DNA of 22,797 bases from JBFJKD01 sp041600415. GTDB lineage: Bacteria; Pseudomonadota; Gammaproteobacteria; Pseudomonadales; Porticoccaceae. Made by a program: the position numbers and the translations under genes. Positions within the stretch are counted from its first letter, which is position 1. The number at the start of each line of letters is the position of its first letter. The notes beneath the pieces are model-generated. The model was given only the letters and a program-made list of their open reading frames with translations. It did no database searches and was not told the DNA's origin. The DNA lies in assembly GCA_041600415.1 (NCBI GenBank), contig JBFIKF010000013.1, positions 1 through 22,797 of the forward strand, written 5' to 3'. Below are positions 14,952 through 22,797 of the stretch, one piece after another.

Positions 14952-17006
14952 ATGAGAATACCTGCCACTATTTTTGCCTGCCTGATTGTGCTTAGTGGAT
15001 GCGACAAGACACCCACCACCCTTAACACGCCATCTGTGCCCTCAACACCGGCATCCGGTCTCGATCTTGCCGGTGTCGATAACAGCATTCGCCCACAGGA
15101 TGATCTGTTCCGCTTTGCCAACGGCACCTGGCTGCGCACTACCGAAATTCCGGCGGATAAATCCTCGTGGGGTTCATTTAATATTCTGCAGGAGAAAAGT
15201 CTCGAACAACTACGGGTTATTGTCGACGACGCGGCGACGCATCCCGACGGTGATACGGCAAAACTTAAAATTGGCAATTTTTATAAAGCGTTTGTCGACG
15301 AGCCGAACATTGAGTCCCTCGGCGCGACACCCCTGGCCCAGGAGCTTGAAGCCATTGCAGCACTCGACAGCCATACTGATGTAGCAGCATATTTTGGCGT
15401 CGGCAATGCCATCGGCATCGACTCGCCGTTGCAGTTCTGGATCGATCAGGACGCCAAGGACTCCCTTCAGTATATTGTGTATTTCACCCAGTCCGGCCTC
15501 GGGCTGCCGGATCGGGATTATTATTTCGACAACTCGCCGCGCGGCGTGGAAATTCGCGAAAAATATACCGCCTTTCTGACCCTGCTGCTCACCTTGTCCG
15601 CCCATCCCGACCCCGCCGCCGCAGCGCGGGGCATCGTCGCGCTGGAAACCCAACTCGCCACCCATCACTGGACCAAAGTAGCTAATCGCGATCGCGATAA
15701 AACGTATAATAAATTCACTAACGAACAACTAGCGACCATGCTCGACCAGTACAATTTTATAGGTTTCGTGCAAGGCCTGGGGCTCAACGCCAACATCGGC
15801 CAGCAGCACAACGTAATCGTGCGGCAGCCCTCGTACATTGCAGCGCTAAACGAATTATTTACCACGGTGAGTGTGCAGACCTGGAAAGATTATCTGCGCG
15901 TAAAAACGCTAACCAGCTTCGCCCCCTTTCTGTCCAAATCTTACGCAGACGCCCATTTCGACTTTTACAATCGCACCCTGAGCGGACAACCACAACAGGA
16001 GCCACGCTGGAAACGCGCGATTAACACGATCAATAGCACTGCCGGGGAACTACTGGGACAATTGTATGTGGCGCGTCATTTTCCGCCACAGGCAAAAATC
16101 AGAATGGTGGCGCTGGTAGACAATCTGGTCGCCGCCTATCGCCAGTCGATTGAGGAACTCGACTGGATGAGCCCATCAACCAAACGGGCGGCGCTGGAAA
16201 AACTTGCCCGCTTTACGCCCAAAATAGGCTACCCCGATCGCTGGAAAAATTATGATGATTTGCACTTTGCAGCGGACGACCTGGTGGGCAACATGCGCCG
16301 CGCGCGGATTTTCAATCACAACTACGACCTGAATAAACTCGGCAAGCCAGTGGATCGCGGTGAGTGGTATATGCCGCCGCAGAAAGTTAACGCTTATTAC
16401 AATCCCGGTCTTAACGAAATTGTGTTTCCGGCAGCGATTTTACAACCTCCCTTTTTTGATCTGAATGCCGATGACGCGGTGAACTACGGGGCCATTGGTG
16501 CCGTTATTGGCCACGAAATCGGCCACGGCTTTGATGATCAGGGCAGCAAGTTCGACGGTGATGGCAATTTGGTGAACTGGTGGAGCGACGCAGACCGAAA
16601 ACAATTCGAGGAAAAAACCCGTAATCTGGTTTCGCAATTTGCAGCATACGAACCCCTGCCCGGATTAACCCTTAATGGCGAACTTACCCTGGGAGAAAAT
16701 ATTGGCGACCTGGGCGGGCTGAGTATTGCCCACAAAGCTTATATGCTCGCCTTGCAAGGCACGCCAGCACCCGCTATTGACGGGTTTACGGGTGAACAGC
16801 GGGTGTTTTTAGGTTGGGCCCAGGCGTGGCGGGTGAAACGTCGGGATGAGCTGACCGAGCAACTGATAAAAACCGACCCGCACTCTCCACCGGAATTTCG
16901 CGTCAACGGGGTGGTGCCAAATATCGACAGCTTTTATCACGCATTCGATGTCAAACCGGGAGACGGTTTGTATTTACCCGAGGAGCAGCGGGTACATATC
17001 TGGTAA
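14952..17006 (+). CDS. M13-family zinc metallopeptidase lipoprotein (PepO/neprilysin-like)
   Basis: 684 residues from the ATG at 14952, which begins a lipoprotein signal with lipobox LSGC (Cys17) and has GTGGGA about 8 nt upstream. An earlier in-frame ATG (14886) would bury the signal and overlap the region just past the terminator. The zinc motif is H521-E522-I-G-H525 and the third ligand and partner are in E582-N-I-G-D586, spaced as in neprilysin. The N-terminal M13 domain and the W-ending C-terminus (VHIW) are typical. The enzyme should be anchored to a membrane lipid on the periplasmic side and cleave oligopeptides. It resembles PepO-type bacterial endopeptidases, but substrate specificity is unknown. 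It converges on secF. Confidence 0.93.
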   Translation: MRIPATIFACLIVLSGCDKTPTTLNTPSVPSTPASGLDLAGVDNSIRPQDDLFRFANGTWLRTTEIPADKSSWGSFNILQEKSLEQLRVIVDDAATHPDGDTAKLKIGNFYKAFVDEPNIESLGATPLAQELEAIAALDSHTDVAAYFGVGNAIGIDSPLQFWIDQDAKDSLQYIVYFTQSGLGLPDRDYYFDNSPRGVEIREKYTAFLTLLLTLSAHPDPAAAARGIVALETQLATHHWTKVANRDRDKTYNKFTNEQLATMLDQYNFIGFVQGLGLNANIGQQHNVIVRQPSYIAALNELFTTVSVQTWKDYLRVKTLTSFAPFLSKSYADAHFDFYNRTLSGQPQQEPRWKRAINTINSTAGELLGQLYVARHFPPQAKIRMVALVDNLVAAYRQSIEELDWMSPSTKRAALEKLARFTPKIGYPDRWKNYDDLHFAADDLVGNMRRARIFNHNYDLNKLGKPVDRGEWYMPPQKVNAYYNPGLNEIVFPAAILQPPFFDLNADDAVNYGAIGAVIGHEIGHGFDDQGSKFDGDGNLVNWWSDADRKQFEEKTRNLVSQFAAYEPLPGLTLNGELTLGENIGDLGGLSIAHKAYMLALQGTPAPAIDGFTGEQRVFLGWAQAWRVKRRDELTEQLIKTDPHSPPEFRVNGVVPNIDSFYHAFDVKPGDGLYLPEEQRVHIW

Positions 17007-17086
17007 GCCGATATTTATTGCGTCGCGTGTTGGCTGCACCAGCGGGGGTGCCATGGGCAAATTTTTAGTTAGCGGCGTCCCCGCCC

Positions 17087-18058
17087 TCAGGGTAGACCGT
17101 CAAACTCGACACCTTCTTTCTCAACCGGCACCAGATGTTCGCGGGTAATTCCGGTACTGAGAACAATACTGGATGCAATATAGATGGAGGAGTATGTACC
17201 GATGACGACTCCCACGATCAGCGCCAGGGAAAAATTGTGAATCAGTTCACCGCCGATTAAAAACAAAGCGGTCAACACGATCAGCGTGGTAACTCCGGTG
17301 ATTAGCGTACGCTCCAGCGTTTGGGTAATGGACTCGTCAAATATTTCCTGTGGACCAGCCTTACGCAGTAATCGAAAATTTTCTCGAATCCGGTCAAATA
17401 CCACGATGGTGTCGTTTATGGAGTAACCGATAACCGCCAGCACCGCAGCCAATACCGTAAGATCAAATTCAAGCCTGAAATACGAGAATACGCCCATAGT
17501 GATAATGACATCGTGGAACAGTGCCACCACCGCGCCAATGGCAAACTTGTACTGAAAGCGGATCGCTACGTATAACATTACCGCAAACAGCGCGAGCAGC
17601 ATGCCAAGCCCACCGTCATCCCGTAGCTCCGCGCCAATCTGTGGACCGACAAACTCCACCCGGCGCAGCTCCACTTCATCTCCGGAACGGCGCAATACAT
17701 CGGCAATCTGTTCGCCAAGGTTTTGTGCTTCCGGTTGATCCGCTGATCCTACATCACTTGCCGCCGCTTCTTTGTCTTGCTGTGGTGCCGCCTGCAAGCG
17801 CACGAGAATGTCCGTGTCCGCGCCGAAATGTACAACCACCGGGTTGTCAAATCCCGCTGCGCGCAACTGTTCCCGCACATAGCTGGTGGTCACCGAGTGC
17901 TGATAACCCACTTCAATTTGCGCACCACCGGTAAAGTCGAGACCCAGCACCAGGCCGCGCGTCGCCAGTGAGGTCAGGGATGCCACCACCAGCAGGACCG
18001 AAAATCCGGTGGCCAGGTGGCGCCAGCTCATAAAATTGATTGTTTTTTGATTCATCAT
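17087..18058 (-). CDS. secF: Protein translocase subunit SecF
   Basis: 323 residues from the ATG at 18058; an adjacent second ATG (18055) and an upstream GTG (18067) are also in frame. AGGTGG, next to the secD stop, suits the two ATGs. Integral inner-membrane protein of the SecDF complex that uses proton motive force to help complete protein export. Six membrane segments with LDFTGG just after the first, the periplasmic P4-like domain at about 35-125, and GYSINDTIVVFDRIREN in the RND-like membrane domain. It starts immediately after secD, so the two are co-translated. It converges on the M13 peptidase. Confidence 0.95.
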   Translation of the reverse strand: MMNQKTINFMSWRHLATGFSVLLVVASLTSLATRGLVLGLDFTGGAQIEVGYQHSVTTSYVREQLRAAGFDNPVVVHFGADTDILVRLQAAPQQDKEAAASDVGSADQPEAQNLGEQIADVLRRSGDEVELRRVEFVGPQIGAELRDDGGLGMLLALFAVMLYVAIRFQYKFAIGAVVALFHDVIITMGVFSYFRLEFDLTVLAAVLAVIGYSINDTIVVFDRIRENFRLLRKAGPQEIFDESITQTLERTLITGVTTLIVLTALFLIGGELIHNFSLALIVGVVIGTYSSIYIASSIVLSTGITREHLVPVEKEGVEFDGLP

Positions 18059-18067
18059 CGCGGCCAC

Positions 18068-19921
18068 CTAAATCGACAGTTTTGTCACGTTGCGACCACC
18101 GTACACCAGGTTGGTCAGCGCCCGCGTACCCATGATCGCAGTGAACATGGAAGTAATAATCCCCAGGGAAAGGGTCACGGCAAAACCCTGCACCGGACCC
18201 GACCCGATCGCGTATAAAATCACCGCCACAATCAGCGTGGTCAGGTTTGCATCCACAATCGAGATATAGGCGCGGCTGTAACCCGCATCAATGGCGCCCT
18301 GCACCGCCATACCGTTATTAATTTCCTCCCGTATACGGGAATAAATCAACACGTTGGCATCCACCGCCATACCCAGAGTCAGCACGATACCGGCGATACC
18401 GGGCAGGGTGAGGGTGGCGCCAATCATCGACATCAGCGCCGCCATCAGTACCAGATTCATGCCCAGGGCGATATTGGCAAACACCCCAAACAAGCGGTAG
18501 TACGCCAACATAAACAGCACCACCACTCCCATGCCGATTTGAATCGACTTGATACCCACGGCGATGTTGTCCGCACCCAACGACGGACCTATAGTCCGCT
18601 CCTCCACAAAATCCATCGGCGCCGCCAATGCCCCGGCGCGCAACAGCAGCGCCAATTCGGACGCTTCCTCCGGATTGTCCAGTCCAGTGATCCGGAACTG
18701 CACACCCAAAGCGCTTTGAATGGTCGCCAGGCTAATAATTTTCTTTTCCAGATACGGCGCGCGCACCTGTTCGGTTTCACCCTGATCGTTGACCCGCTGC
18801 ACCATGCGCGCCTTGGATTCGATAAACAACACACCCAGGCGACGTTTAATATTTTTACGGGTTGCCAGATGCATGGCCTGACCACCCACCGCATCCAGGG
18901 AAATGTCCACCTGGGGCATACCGTTTTCGTCGTAGCCCACATTGGCGTTAATCACACGATCCCCGGTGATCACCACCTGCTTTTCCAGCCACGCCGGTGG
19001 AGAATCAGCTTGGCTACCACGAAATTCGAACTGCTCCCGTCCCAGGGTTTTGGCGGGGTCCGCCTCGAGACGAAATTCCAGATTGGCAGTTTTGCCGATA
19101 ATACGCTTTGCTTCCGCTGAATCCTGTACGCCGGGCAGCTCGACGATAATACGGTTGCTGCCCTGGCGTTGCACGATGGGTTCGGACACCCCCAGTTCGT
19201 TAACCCGGTTGCGCAACGTGGTTAAATTCTGGTTCAGCGCATATTCCTGCTTTTCCTTAAGCGCGGTGTCCGACAGAGACAGGACGAGCATAAACTTGCC
19301 GTTTCCATTTTTGCTAACGGCGATCAAATCGCGAAAATCGTCGCGCACGATATCTGCCGCCTGATCGCGCCATTCCAGCTTATCGAACATCGCCAGCAGG
19401 CTTTGCCCTTCCGGTCGAATCGAGCGATACCGGGAACCCGCTTCCCGCAATGCGGTTTTCAGGCGACTCATTTCGGTATCCAGATGTTTATCGACGACCG
19501 ATTTGGTGTCCACCTCCATCAAAAAATGCACGCCGCCGCTTAAGTCCAGGCCCAGCTTCATGGGTGTAGCCCCCATACTCATCAGCCACTGGGGTGTCGT
19601 CGGTGCCAGGTTAAGCGCCACCACATAATCCAGCCCTATCGCCTGTTGCACCACGCGCTTGGCCGCCAGTTGTTGCTGCGCATCCTGCAGCCGTATCAGG
19701 CCGCTTTTGCCACTGGTCTGCACACCGAAATAAGAAATTTCACTCTTTTCAAGAGCTGCTTCGGCTTTGGCCAGCACCGCTTCGTCGATAACCACCGCGC
19801 CGCTTTGACCGGAAATCTGAATGGCCGGATCGGGGGCGTACAGATTAGGCAATGCGTAAATAAAGCCAAGAATGACCACCGACAAAATGAGCAGGTATTT
19901 CCACAGGGGGTAACGATTCAT
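18068..19921 (-). CDS. secD: Protein translocase subunit SecD
   Basis: 617 residues, the length of a proteobacterial SecD. The N-terminal membrane segment is at about 8-24, followed by a large periplasmic P1 domain with the conserved GLDLSGGVHF (124-133), then a cluster of five membrane helices from about residue 440 to 590 with LGMAVDANVLIYSRIREE, the SecD/RND signature. It works with SecF and SecYEG at the inner membrane in protein export. The order tgt-secD-secF is conserved in gammaproteobacteria, but yajC, which usually precedes secD, is missing here. No clear Shine-Dalgarno is seen before the ATG at 19921. Confidence 0.96.
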   Translation of the reverse strand: MNRYPLWKYLLILSVVILGFIYALPNLYAPDPAIQISGQSGAVVIDEAVLAKAEAALEKSEISYFGVQTSGKSGLIRLQDAQQQLAAKRVVQQAIGLDYVVALNLAPTTPQWLMSMGATPMKLGLDLSGGVHFLMEVDTKSVVDKHLDTEMSRLKTALREAGSRYRSIRPEGQSLLAMFDKLEWRDQAADIVRDDFRDLIAVSKNGNGKFMLVLSLSDTALKEKQEYALNQNLTTLRNRVNELGVSEPIVQRQGSNRIIVELPGVQDSAEAKRIIGKTANLEFRLEADPAKTLGREQFEFRGSQADSPPAWLEKQVVITGDRVINANVGYDENGMPQVDISLDAVGGQAMHLATRKNIKRRLGVLFIESKARMVQRVNDQGETEQVRAPYLEKKIISLATIQSALGVQFRITGLDNPEEASELALLLRAGALAAPMDFVEERTIGPSLGADNIAVGIKSIQIGMGVVVLFMLAYYRLFGVFANIALGMNLVLMAALMSMIGATLTLPGIAGIVLTLGMAVDANVLIYSRIREEINNGMAVQGAIDAGYSRAYISIVDANLTTLIVAVILYAIGSGPVQGFAVTLSLGIITSMFTAIMGTRALTNLVYGGRNVTKLSI

Positions 19922-20004
19922 AGGATGACTACTGGTAGCGTATTAATGGCGGGTAATAACATGGATAGGCGGCTGCCGATGGGTTATTGCTCTAAAAGCG
20001 GTGC

Positions 20005-20033
20005 ATTATAGGGTAATTATCCGCCAGCACCAA
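20005..20033 (-). promoter_or_regulatory. Candidate promoter for secDF, overlapping the tgt end
   Basis: On the minus strand TTGGTG (20033-20028), a 17-nt spacer and a perfect TATAAT (20010-20005). The -35 lies in the last codons of tgt. Transcription would begin near 19998 and leave about 75 nt of leader before secD. It could give secDF expression independent of queA-tgt. Confidence 0.45.
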
Positions 20034-21174
20034 TCGACTCCGCGTCGTCGTCCGCAACCGTCGCCCGGTCCGCTTCCTGAAGTTGAGCCGCGAGCTGATC
20101 CAGACGTCGCTCTGCAACGGCAGCGCGAATGCCGGTCATCAAGTTCTGATAAAAACGCAGATTGTGAATGGTGTTGAGCTGGGCGCCGAGCATTTCCCGG
20201 CACTTGTCCAGATGATGTAAATAGGCGCGGCTGAAATGAGTGCAGGTATAGCAGTCGCAAACGGGATCGAGCGGGCCAGTGTCGCTGCGGTGCCGTGCAT
20301 TGCGTATTTTTACCACCCCCACACTGGTAAACAGATGGCCATTGCGGGCGTTGCGAGTGGGCATCACGCAGTCGAACATATCAATGCCCCGCTGCACCGC
20401 CTCAATGATATCGAGGGGTTTACCCACCCCCATTAAATAGCGAGGCTTATCCGCTGGCATGGCGGGTGCCACCGCGTCCAGTACCCGCAGGCGATCGGCT
20501 TTGGGCTCGCCCACGGACAGACCGCCAATGGCGTACCCGTCAAAACCGATGTCCACCAGCGCCCGCAGAGACTCGCGGCGCAGTGACTCGTGCATACCGC
20601 CCTGCACAATACCGAACAGCGCCGCCGGGCTGGCGCCATGGGCGGCCTTGCTGCGGGTCGCCCAGCGCATGGACAATTCCATGGACTGCCGCGCCGTGGG
20701 CTCGTCCGCCGGGTAGGGTGTGCACTCATCGAACACCATCACCACATCCGCGCCCAATTTTTGTTGCACCTGAATGGATGTTTCCGGGTCGAGAAACACC
20801 GGGCTGCCATCCACCGGCGAGCGGAACGACACCCCGTCCTCGGTAATTTTGCGCATGGCCCCCAGACTGAATACCTGAAAGCCCCCGGAGTCCGTCAGAA
20901 TCGGGCCGGGCCAGCCCATAAAGTCGTGTAGATCGCCGTGGGCCGCGATTACCTCCGTACCGGGGCGCAGCATTAAATGAAAGGTATTGCCCAGCAGGAT
21001 CTGCGCACCACTTGCCGCAATATCCTGCGGGGTCATCCCCTTCACCGTGCCGTAGGTGCCCACCGGCATAAACGCCGGAGTCGCCACCTCGCCCCGCGGA
21101 AACCGCAGCCGCCCCTGGCGCGCCTCGCCATCGCTGGCGTCGCGCTCAAAACTCATGGCGCACTGCCGAATCAT
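20017..21174 (-). CDS. tgt: Queuine/preQ1 tRNA-guanine transglycosylase
   Basis: 385 residues. Exchanges guanine 34 of GUN-anticodon tRNAs for preQ1 in queuosine synthesis. Nucleophile/base residues D95 (TDSGGFQ) and D268 (FDCVMPTRNARNGHLF), zinc ligands C306, C308, C311 and H337. The start at 21174 overlaps the queA stop (ATGA) and has GAGGAG 5 nt upstream, inside the queA end. The family N-terminus begins at M7 (21156), which has no good ribosome site, so the longer form is annotated. The tail after about 365 is poorly conserved and acidic. It lies directly after queA, the next enzyme of the same pathway. Confidence 0.96.
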   Translation of the reverse strand: MIRQCAMSFERDASDGEARQGRLRFPRGEVATPAFMPVGTYGTVKGMTPQDIAASGAQILLGNTFHLMLRPGTEVIAAHGDLHDFMGWPGPILTDSGGFQVFSLGAMRKITEDGVSFRSPVDGSPVFLDPETSIQVQQKLGADVVMVFDECTPYPADEPTARQSMELSMRWATRSKAAHGASPAALFGIVQGGMHESLRRESLRALVDIGFDGYAIGGLSVGEPKADRLRVLDAVAPAMPADKPRYLMGVGKPLDIIEAVQRGIDMFDCVMPTRNARNGHLFTSVGVVKIRNARHRSDTGPLDPVCDCYTCTHFSRAYLHHLDKCREMLGAQLNTIHNLRFYQNLMTGIRAAVAERRLDQLAAQLQEADRATVADDDAESIGAGG

Positions 21175-22250
21175 GCCGACTCCTCACCTGAGCCAGACTG
21201 TGGCACGGACAGCTGCGCGGCCTGTGGATTGCGTGTAATAAACATGGCGTCACCATAACTGAAAAAGCGATATTCCCGCTCCACCGCAGCGCGATAAGCC
21301 GCCAGGGTGTGCGCGTACCCCGCAAAGGCACTGACCAGCATCAACAGGGTGGATTCCGGCAGATGAAAATTGGTCACCAGCGCGTCCACCACTCGAAACT
21401 GATACCCGGGGTAAATAAAGATATCGGTTTCCCCCTGTACCGGCGTCATCGCGCCACTGGCCGCCGCCGTTTCCAGGCAGCGCACACTGGTGGTCCCCAC
21501 GGCGATAACCCGCTTGCCCGCCCGGCGCGTGGCTTCCACCTGGGCACACAGCTCGGCATTCACGTCGATTACCTCGCTGTGCATTTTATGTTCGCGAATA
21601 TCCTCGACCCTTACCGGCTGAAACGTGCCCGCCCCCACGTGTAGCGTGGTAAACGCAAGTTGCACCCCTTTATCCCTGAGTTGGGCCAGTAACGGTTCGT
21701 CAAAATGCAGGCCCGCCGTTGGCGCGGCTACCGCCCCCGGTCGGGTCGCGTACACGGTCTGGTAGCGCTCCCGATCCGCTGCGGTATCCGCTCGGTCAAT
21801 ATACGGCGGCAACGGAACGTGACCCACCGCCGCAAGAATCTCCATCACCGGCAGGTCGCCGTCAAAAACCAATTCGAATAAATCCCCTTCCCGCCCGGCG
21901 GTTCGCGCGACAAAACCACTATCAAACCTGAGCTCCATGCCAATACCCGGTGATTTGCTGGCCCGCACCTGGGCCTGAACGCAATGATTATCCAATACCC
22001 GCTCCACCAGCACCTCGATCTTGCCGCCGGTGGCTTTGTGGCCAAACAAACGGGCCGGTATCACCCGGGTGTTATTGAACACCATCAGATCGCCGGGATT
22101 CACCCGTTCCAGCAGCGAGGGAAACAATCCATGTTCGACGACGCCGGTCACCCCATCCAGCACCAGCAGACGACTGTCCCGCCGCGCCGCGGGCGGTTGC
22201 CGGGCAATGAGGTGATCAGGTAACTGGTAGGCGAACTGATCGCGTCGCAT
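21171..22250 (-). CDS. queA: S-adenosylmethionine:tRNA ribosyltransferase-isomerase
   Basis: 359 residues from the ATG at 22250, where the family N-terminus (DQFAYQLPDHLIARQP) begins; a TTG 36 nt upstream is open but unlikely. Transfers and isomerises the ribosyl part of SAM onto preQ1 in tRNA to make epoxyqueuosine. Family blocks visible: FNNTRVIPARLFG, APTAGLHFDE, LHVGAGTFQPV, VGTTSVRCLE, TNFHLPESTLLMLVSAFAG and FFSYGDAMFI. Length is normal. It is the first gene of the minus-strand queA-tgt-secD-secF run; its last codons overlap the tgt start and carry the tgt ribosome site. Divergent from tRNA-Leu. Confidence 0.97.
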   Translation of the reverse strand: MRRDQFAYQLPDHLIARQPPAARRDSRLLVLDGVTGVVEHGLFPSLLERVNPGDLMVFNNTRVIPARLFGHKATGGKIEVLVERVLDNHCVQAQVRASKSPGIGMELRFDSGFVARTAGREGDLFELVFDGDLPVMEILAAVGHVPLPPYIDRADTAADRERYQTVYATRPGAVAAPTAGLHFDEPLLAQLRDKGVQLAFTTLHVGAGTFQPVRVEDIREHKMHSEVIDVNAELCAQVEATRRAGKRVIAVGTTSVRCLETAAASGAMTPVQGETDIFIYPGYQFRVVDALVTNFHLPESTLLMLVSAFAGYAHTLAAYRAAVEREYRFFSYGDAMFITRNPQAAQLSVPQSGSGEESA

Positions 22251-22377
22251 GGCAGACTGGCCGTGGTGATCCCGAAAAAGGCGCAAGATTAGCCCAAATC
22301 AAGGCAATAACCAAACCTCTGAGCGTATCAGGGGCCCGTGCTTTATACCCTTTTAGTGAGTACGGCACCCATCCAAG

Positions 22378-22405
22378 TTGACCGACACTGGCCCGCTGCT
22401 ATAAT
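22378..22405 (+). promoter_or_regulatory. Promoter of tRNA-Leu
   Basis: TTGACC (22378-22383), 16-nt spacer, perfect TATAAT (22400-22405). The tRNA begins 12 nt after the -10, and the gap is GC-rich (CCCCGCCC), as in stringently controlled stable-RNA promoters. Confidence 0.8.
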
Positions 22406-22416
22406 CCCCGCCCTGT

Positions 22417-22503
22417 GCCAGAGTGGTGAAATTGGTAGACACACGGGATTCAAAATCCCGCGCCCTAAAAAGCGTGCCGGTTCGAGTCCGGCCTCTGGTA
22501 CCA
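22417..22503 (+). tRNA. tRNA-Leu, anticodon CAA
   Basis: 87-nt class II tRNA with encoded CCA end. The acceptor GCCAGAG (22417-22423) pairs with CTCTGGT (22493-22499) with one G-U, discriminator A, CCA at 22501-22503. The anticodon stem CGGGA/TCCCG encloses TTCAAAA, giving CAA, which reads UUG. A long variable arm (GCCCTAAAAAGCG) and the T arm GCCGG-TTCGAGT-CCGGC are clear. Leu identity agrees with the A73 discriminator and the long arm. Confidence 0.97.
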
Positions 22504-22525
22504 CAAAAACACGTTGATCATTGCA

Positions 22526-22560
22526 GGCGACACAGAATGCCGCGCGGACTGTGCCCGTTT
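22526..22560 (+). terminator. Possible weak terminator after tRNA-Leu
   Basis: CACAG (22531-22535) pairs with CTGTG (22549-22553), with extra GG/CC possible outside and a CCGCGCGG palindrome in the loop. GTTTT follows. The stem is short and interrupted, so termination here is only a suggestion. Confidence 0.28.
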
Positions 22561-22656
22561 TGCGCCCCAGTGACCCCATACGCCGAAATTAATAAATCAT
22601 AATTCATGGTGTGGGCACTTATTAACATTTATATTATAATCCAAACAGGGACACCT

Positions 22657-22797
22657 TGAACCTCCCCCAGTTTAACGGATACTTTAAATTAGCGACAATG
22701 TCGCCAAAGGAGTATCCCCATGGTCAACAAAAGAAAGCCTTACAAGACGTACACCCGCGAGTTTAAAATCGAAGCGCTGCGCTTGATGGAAGGGTCC
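22657..22797 (+). mobile_element. Left end of an IS3-family insertion sequence (partial)
   Basis: A typical IS3-like terminal sequence begins at 22657 (TGAACCTCCCCCAGTTTAAC), about 60 nt before an OrfA-type reading frame; such ends start TGAACC in several IS3 subgroups from memory. The element runs past the window edge, so the right end and target duplication cannot be checked. The insertion is about 150 nt after tRNA-Leu, not within the tRNA. Confidence 0.6.
22720..22797 (+). CDS. IS3-family transposase OrfA, N-terminal fragment
   Basis: 26 residues from the ATG at 22720 to the window edge, still open. AAAGGAG lies 7 nt before the start. The segment KTYTREFKIEALRLMEGS is the first helix region of the IS3/IS911-type OrfA helix-turn-helix (compare YTREFKLEAVRL), which binds the terminal repeats. 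Full-length OrfA proteins are about 90-110 residues and are followed by OrfB (DDE catalytic domain) through -1 frameshifting; both lie outside the window. Confidence 0.8.
   Translation, partial: MVNKRKPYKTYTREFKIEALRLMEGS

Noticed and set aside
17007..17086. Bidirectional terminator between the M13 peptidase and secF
   Set aside because: Only short interrupted stems are present and no T run follows a good stem on either strand.
22343..22579. Minus-strand ORF with VVPEAGLEPARFLGRG
   Set aside because: This is the well-known false ORF produced by reading the antisense of tRNA-Leu; it covers the tRNA exactly.
1..22797. CRISPR array, prophage, toxin-antitoxin or defence island
   Set aside because: No regularly spaced direct repeats, phage structural genes or defence-family genes were seen; the only tandem repeat is the in-frame MDHS coding repeat.

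Overview
The window reads as a stretch of gammaproteobacterial chromosome, probably from an aquatic member of the Pseudomonadales/Cellvibrionales side. This rests on a divergent finR-fpr pair very close to the Pseudomonas arrangement, a queA-tgt-secD-secF run, moderately high GC content and dense single-gene spacing. No species is assigned.

Left part (1-1913): the end of an unidentified gene, a BadH-like short-chain dehydrogenase joined to it by an ATGA overlap, and a metal-dependent hydrolase/decarboxylase of the ACMSD (amidohydrolase-2) family. Together they look like the tail of a catabolic operon. At 1950-3728 a LysR regulator (FinR-like) is divergent from ferredoxin-NADP reductase (fpr), with paired repeats and a good sigma70-type promoter between them.

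Copper module (3976-6554): a membrane-anchored multicopper oxidase and a Met/His-rich membrane-anchored cupredoxin overlap by 4 nt. In the oxidase the type-1 copper motifs come before the T2/T3-only motifs, the reverse of ordinary three-domain enzymes. This is the most unusual biology here.

Middle part (6622-17006): mostly single genes. They are a D-2-hydroxyacid dehydrogenase, an orphan AcoX-like ATP-NAD kinase-fold protein, a small sulfotransferase, an SLC13-type anion transporter, a DeaD/CsdA-like RNA helicase with a DbpA domain and a lysine-rich tail, a GST with a CPFC site divergent from a DoxX protein, a clear intrinsic terminator, and an M13 zinc metallopeptidase lipoprotein.

Right part (17087-22250, minus strand): queA, tgt, secD and secF in that transcriptional order. 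yajC, which normally lies between tgt and secD, is absent from its place, and a plausible promoter lies at the tgt end. The window finishes with tRNA-Leu(CAA) under a strong promoter and the left end of an IS3-family insertion sequence that runs off the edge.

I see no CRISPR array, prophage or obvious defence island. Most genes are housekeeping or redox genes of known families; the copper pair and the missing yajC are the best leads.
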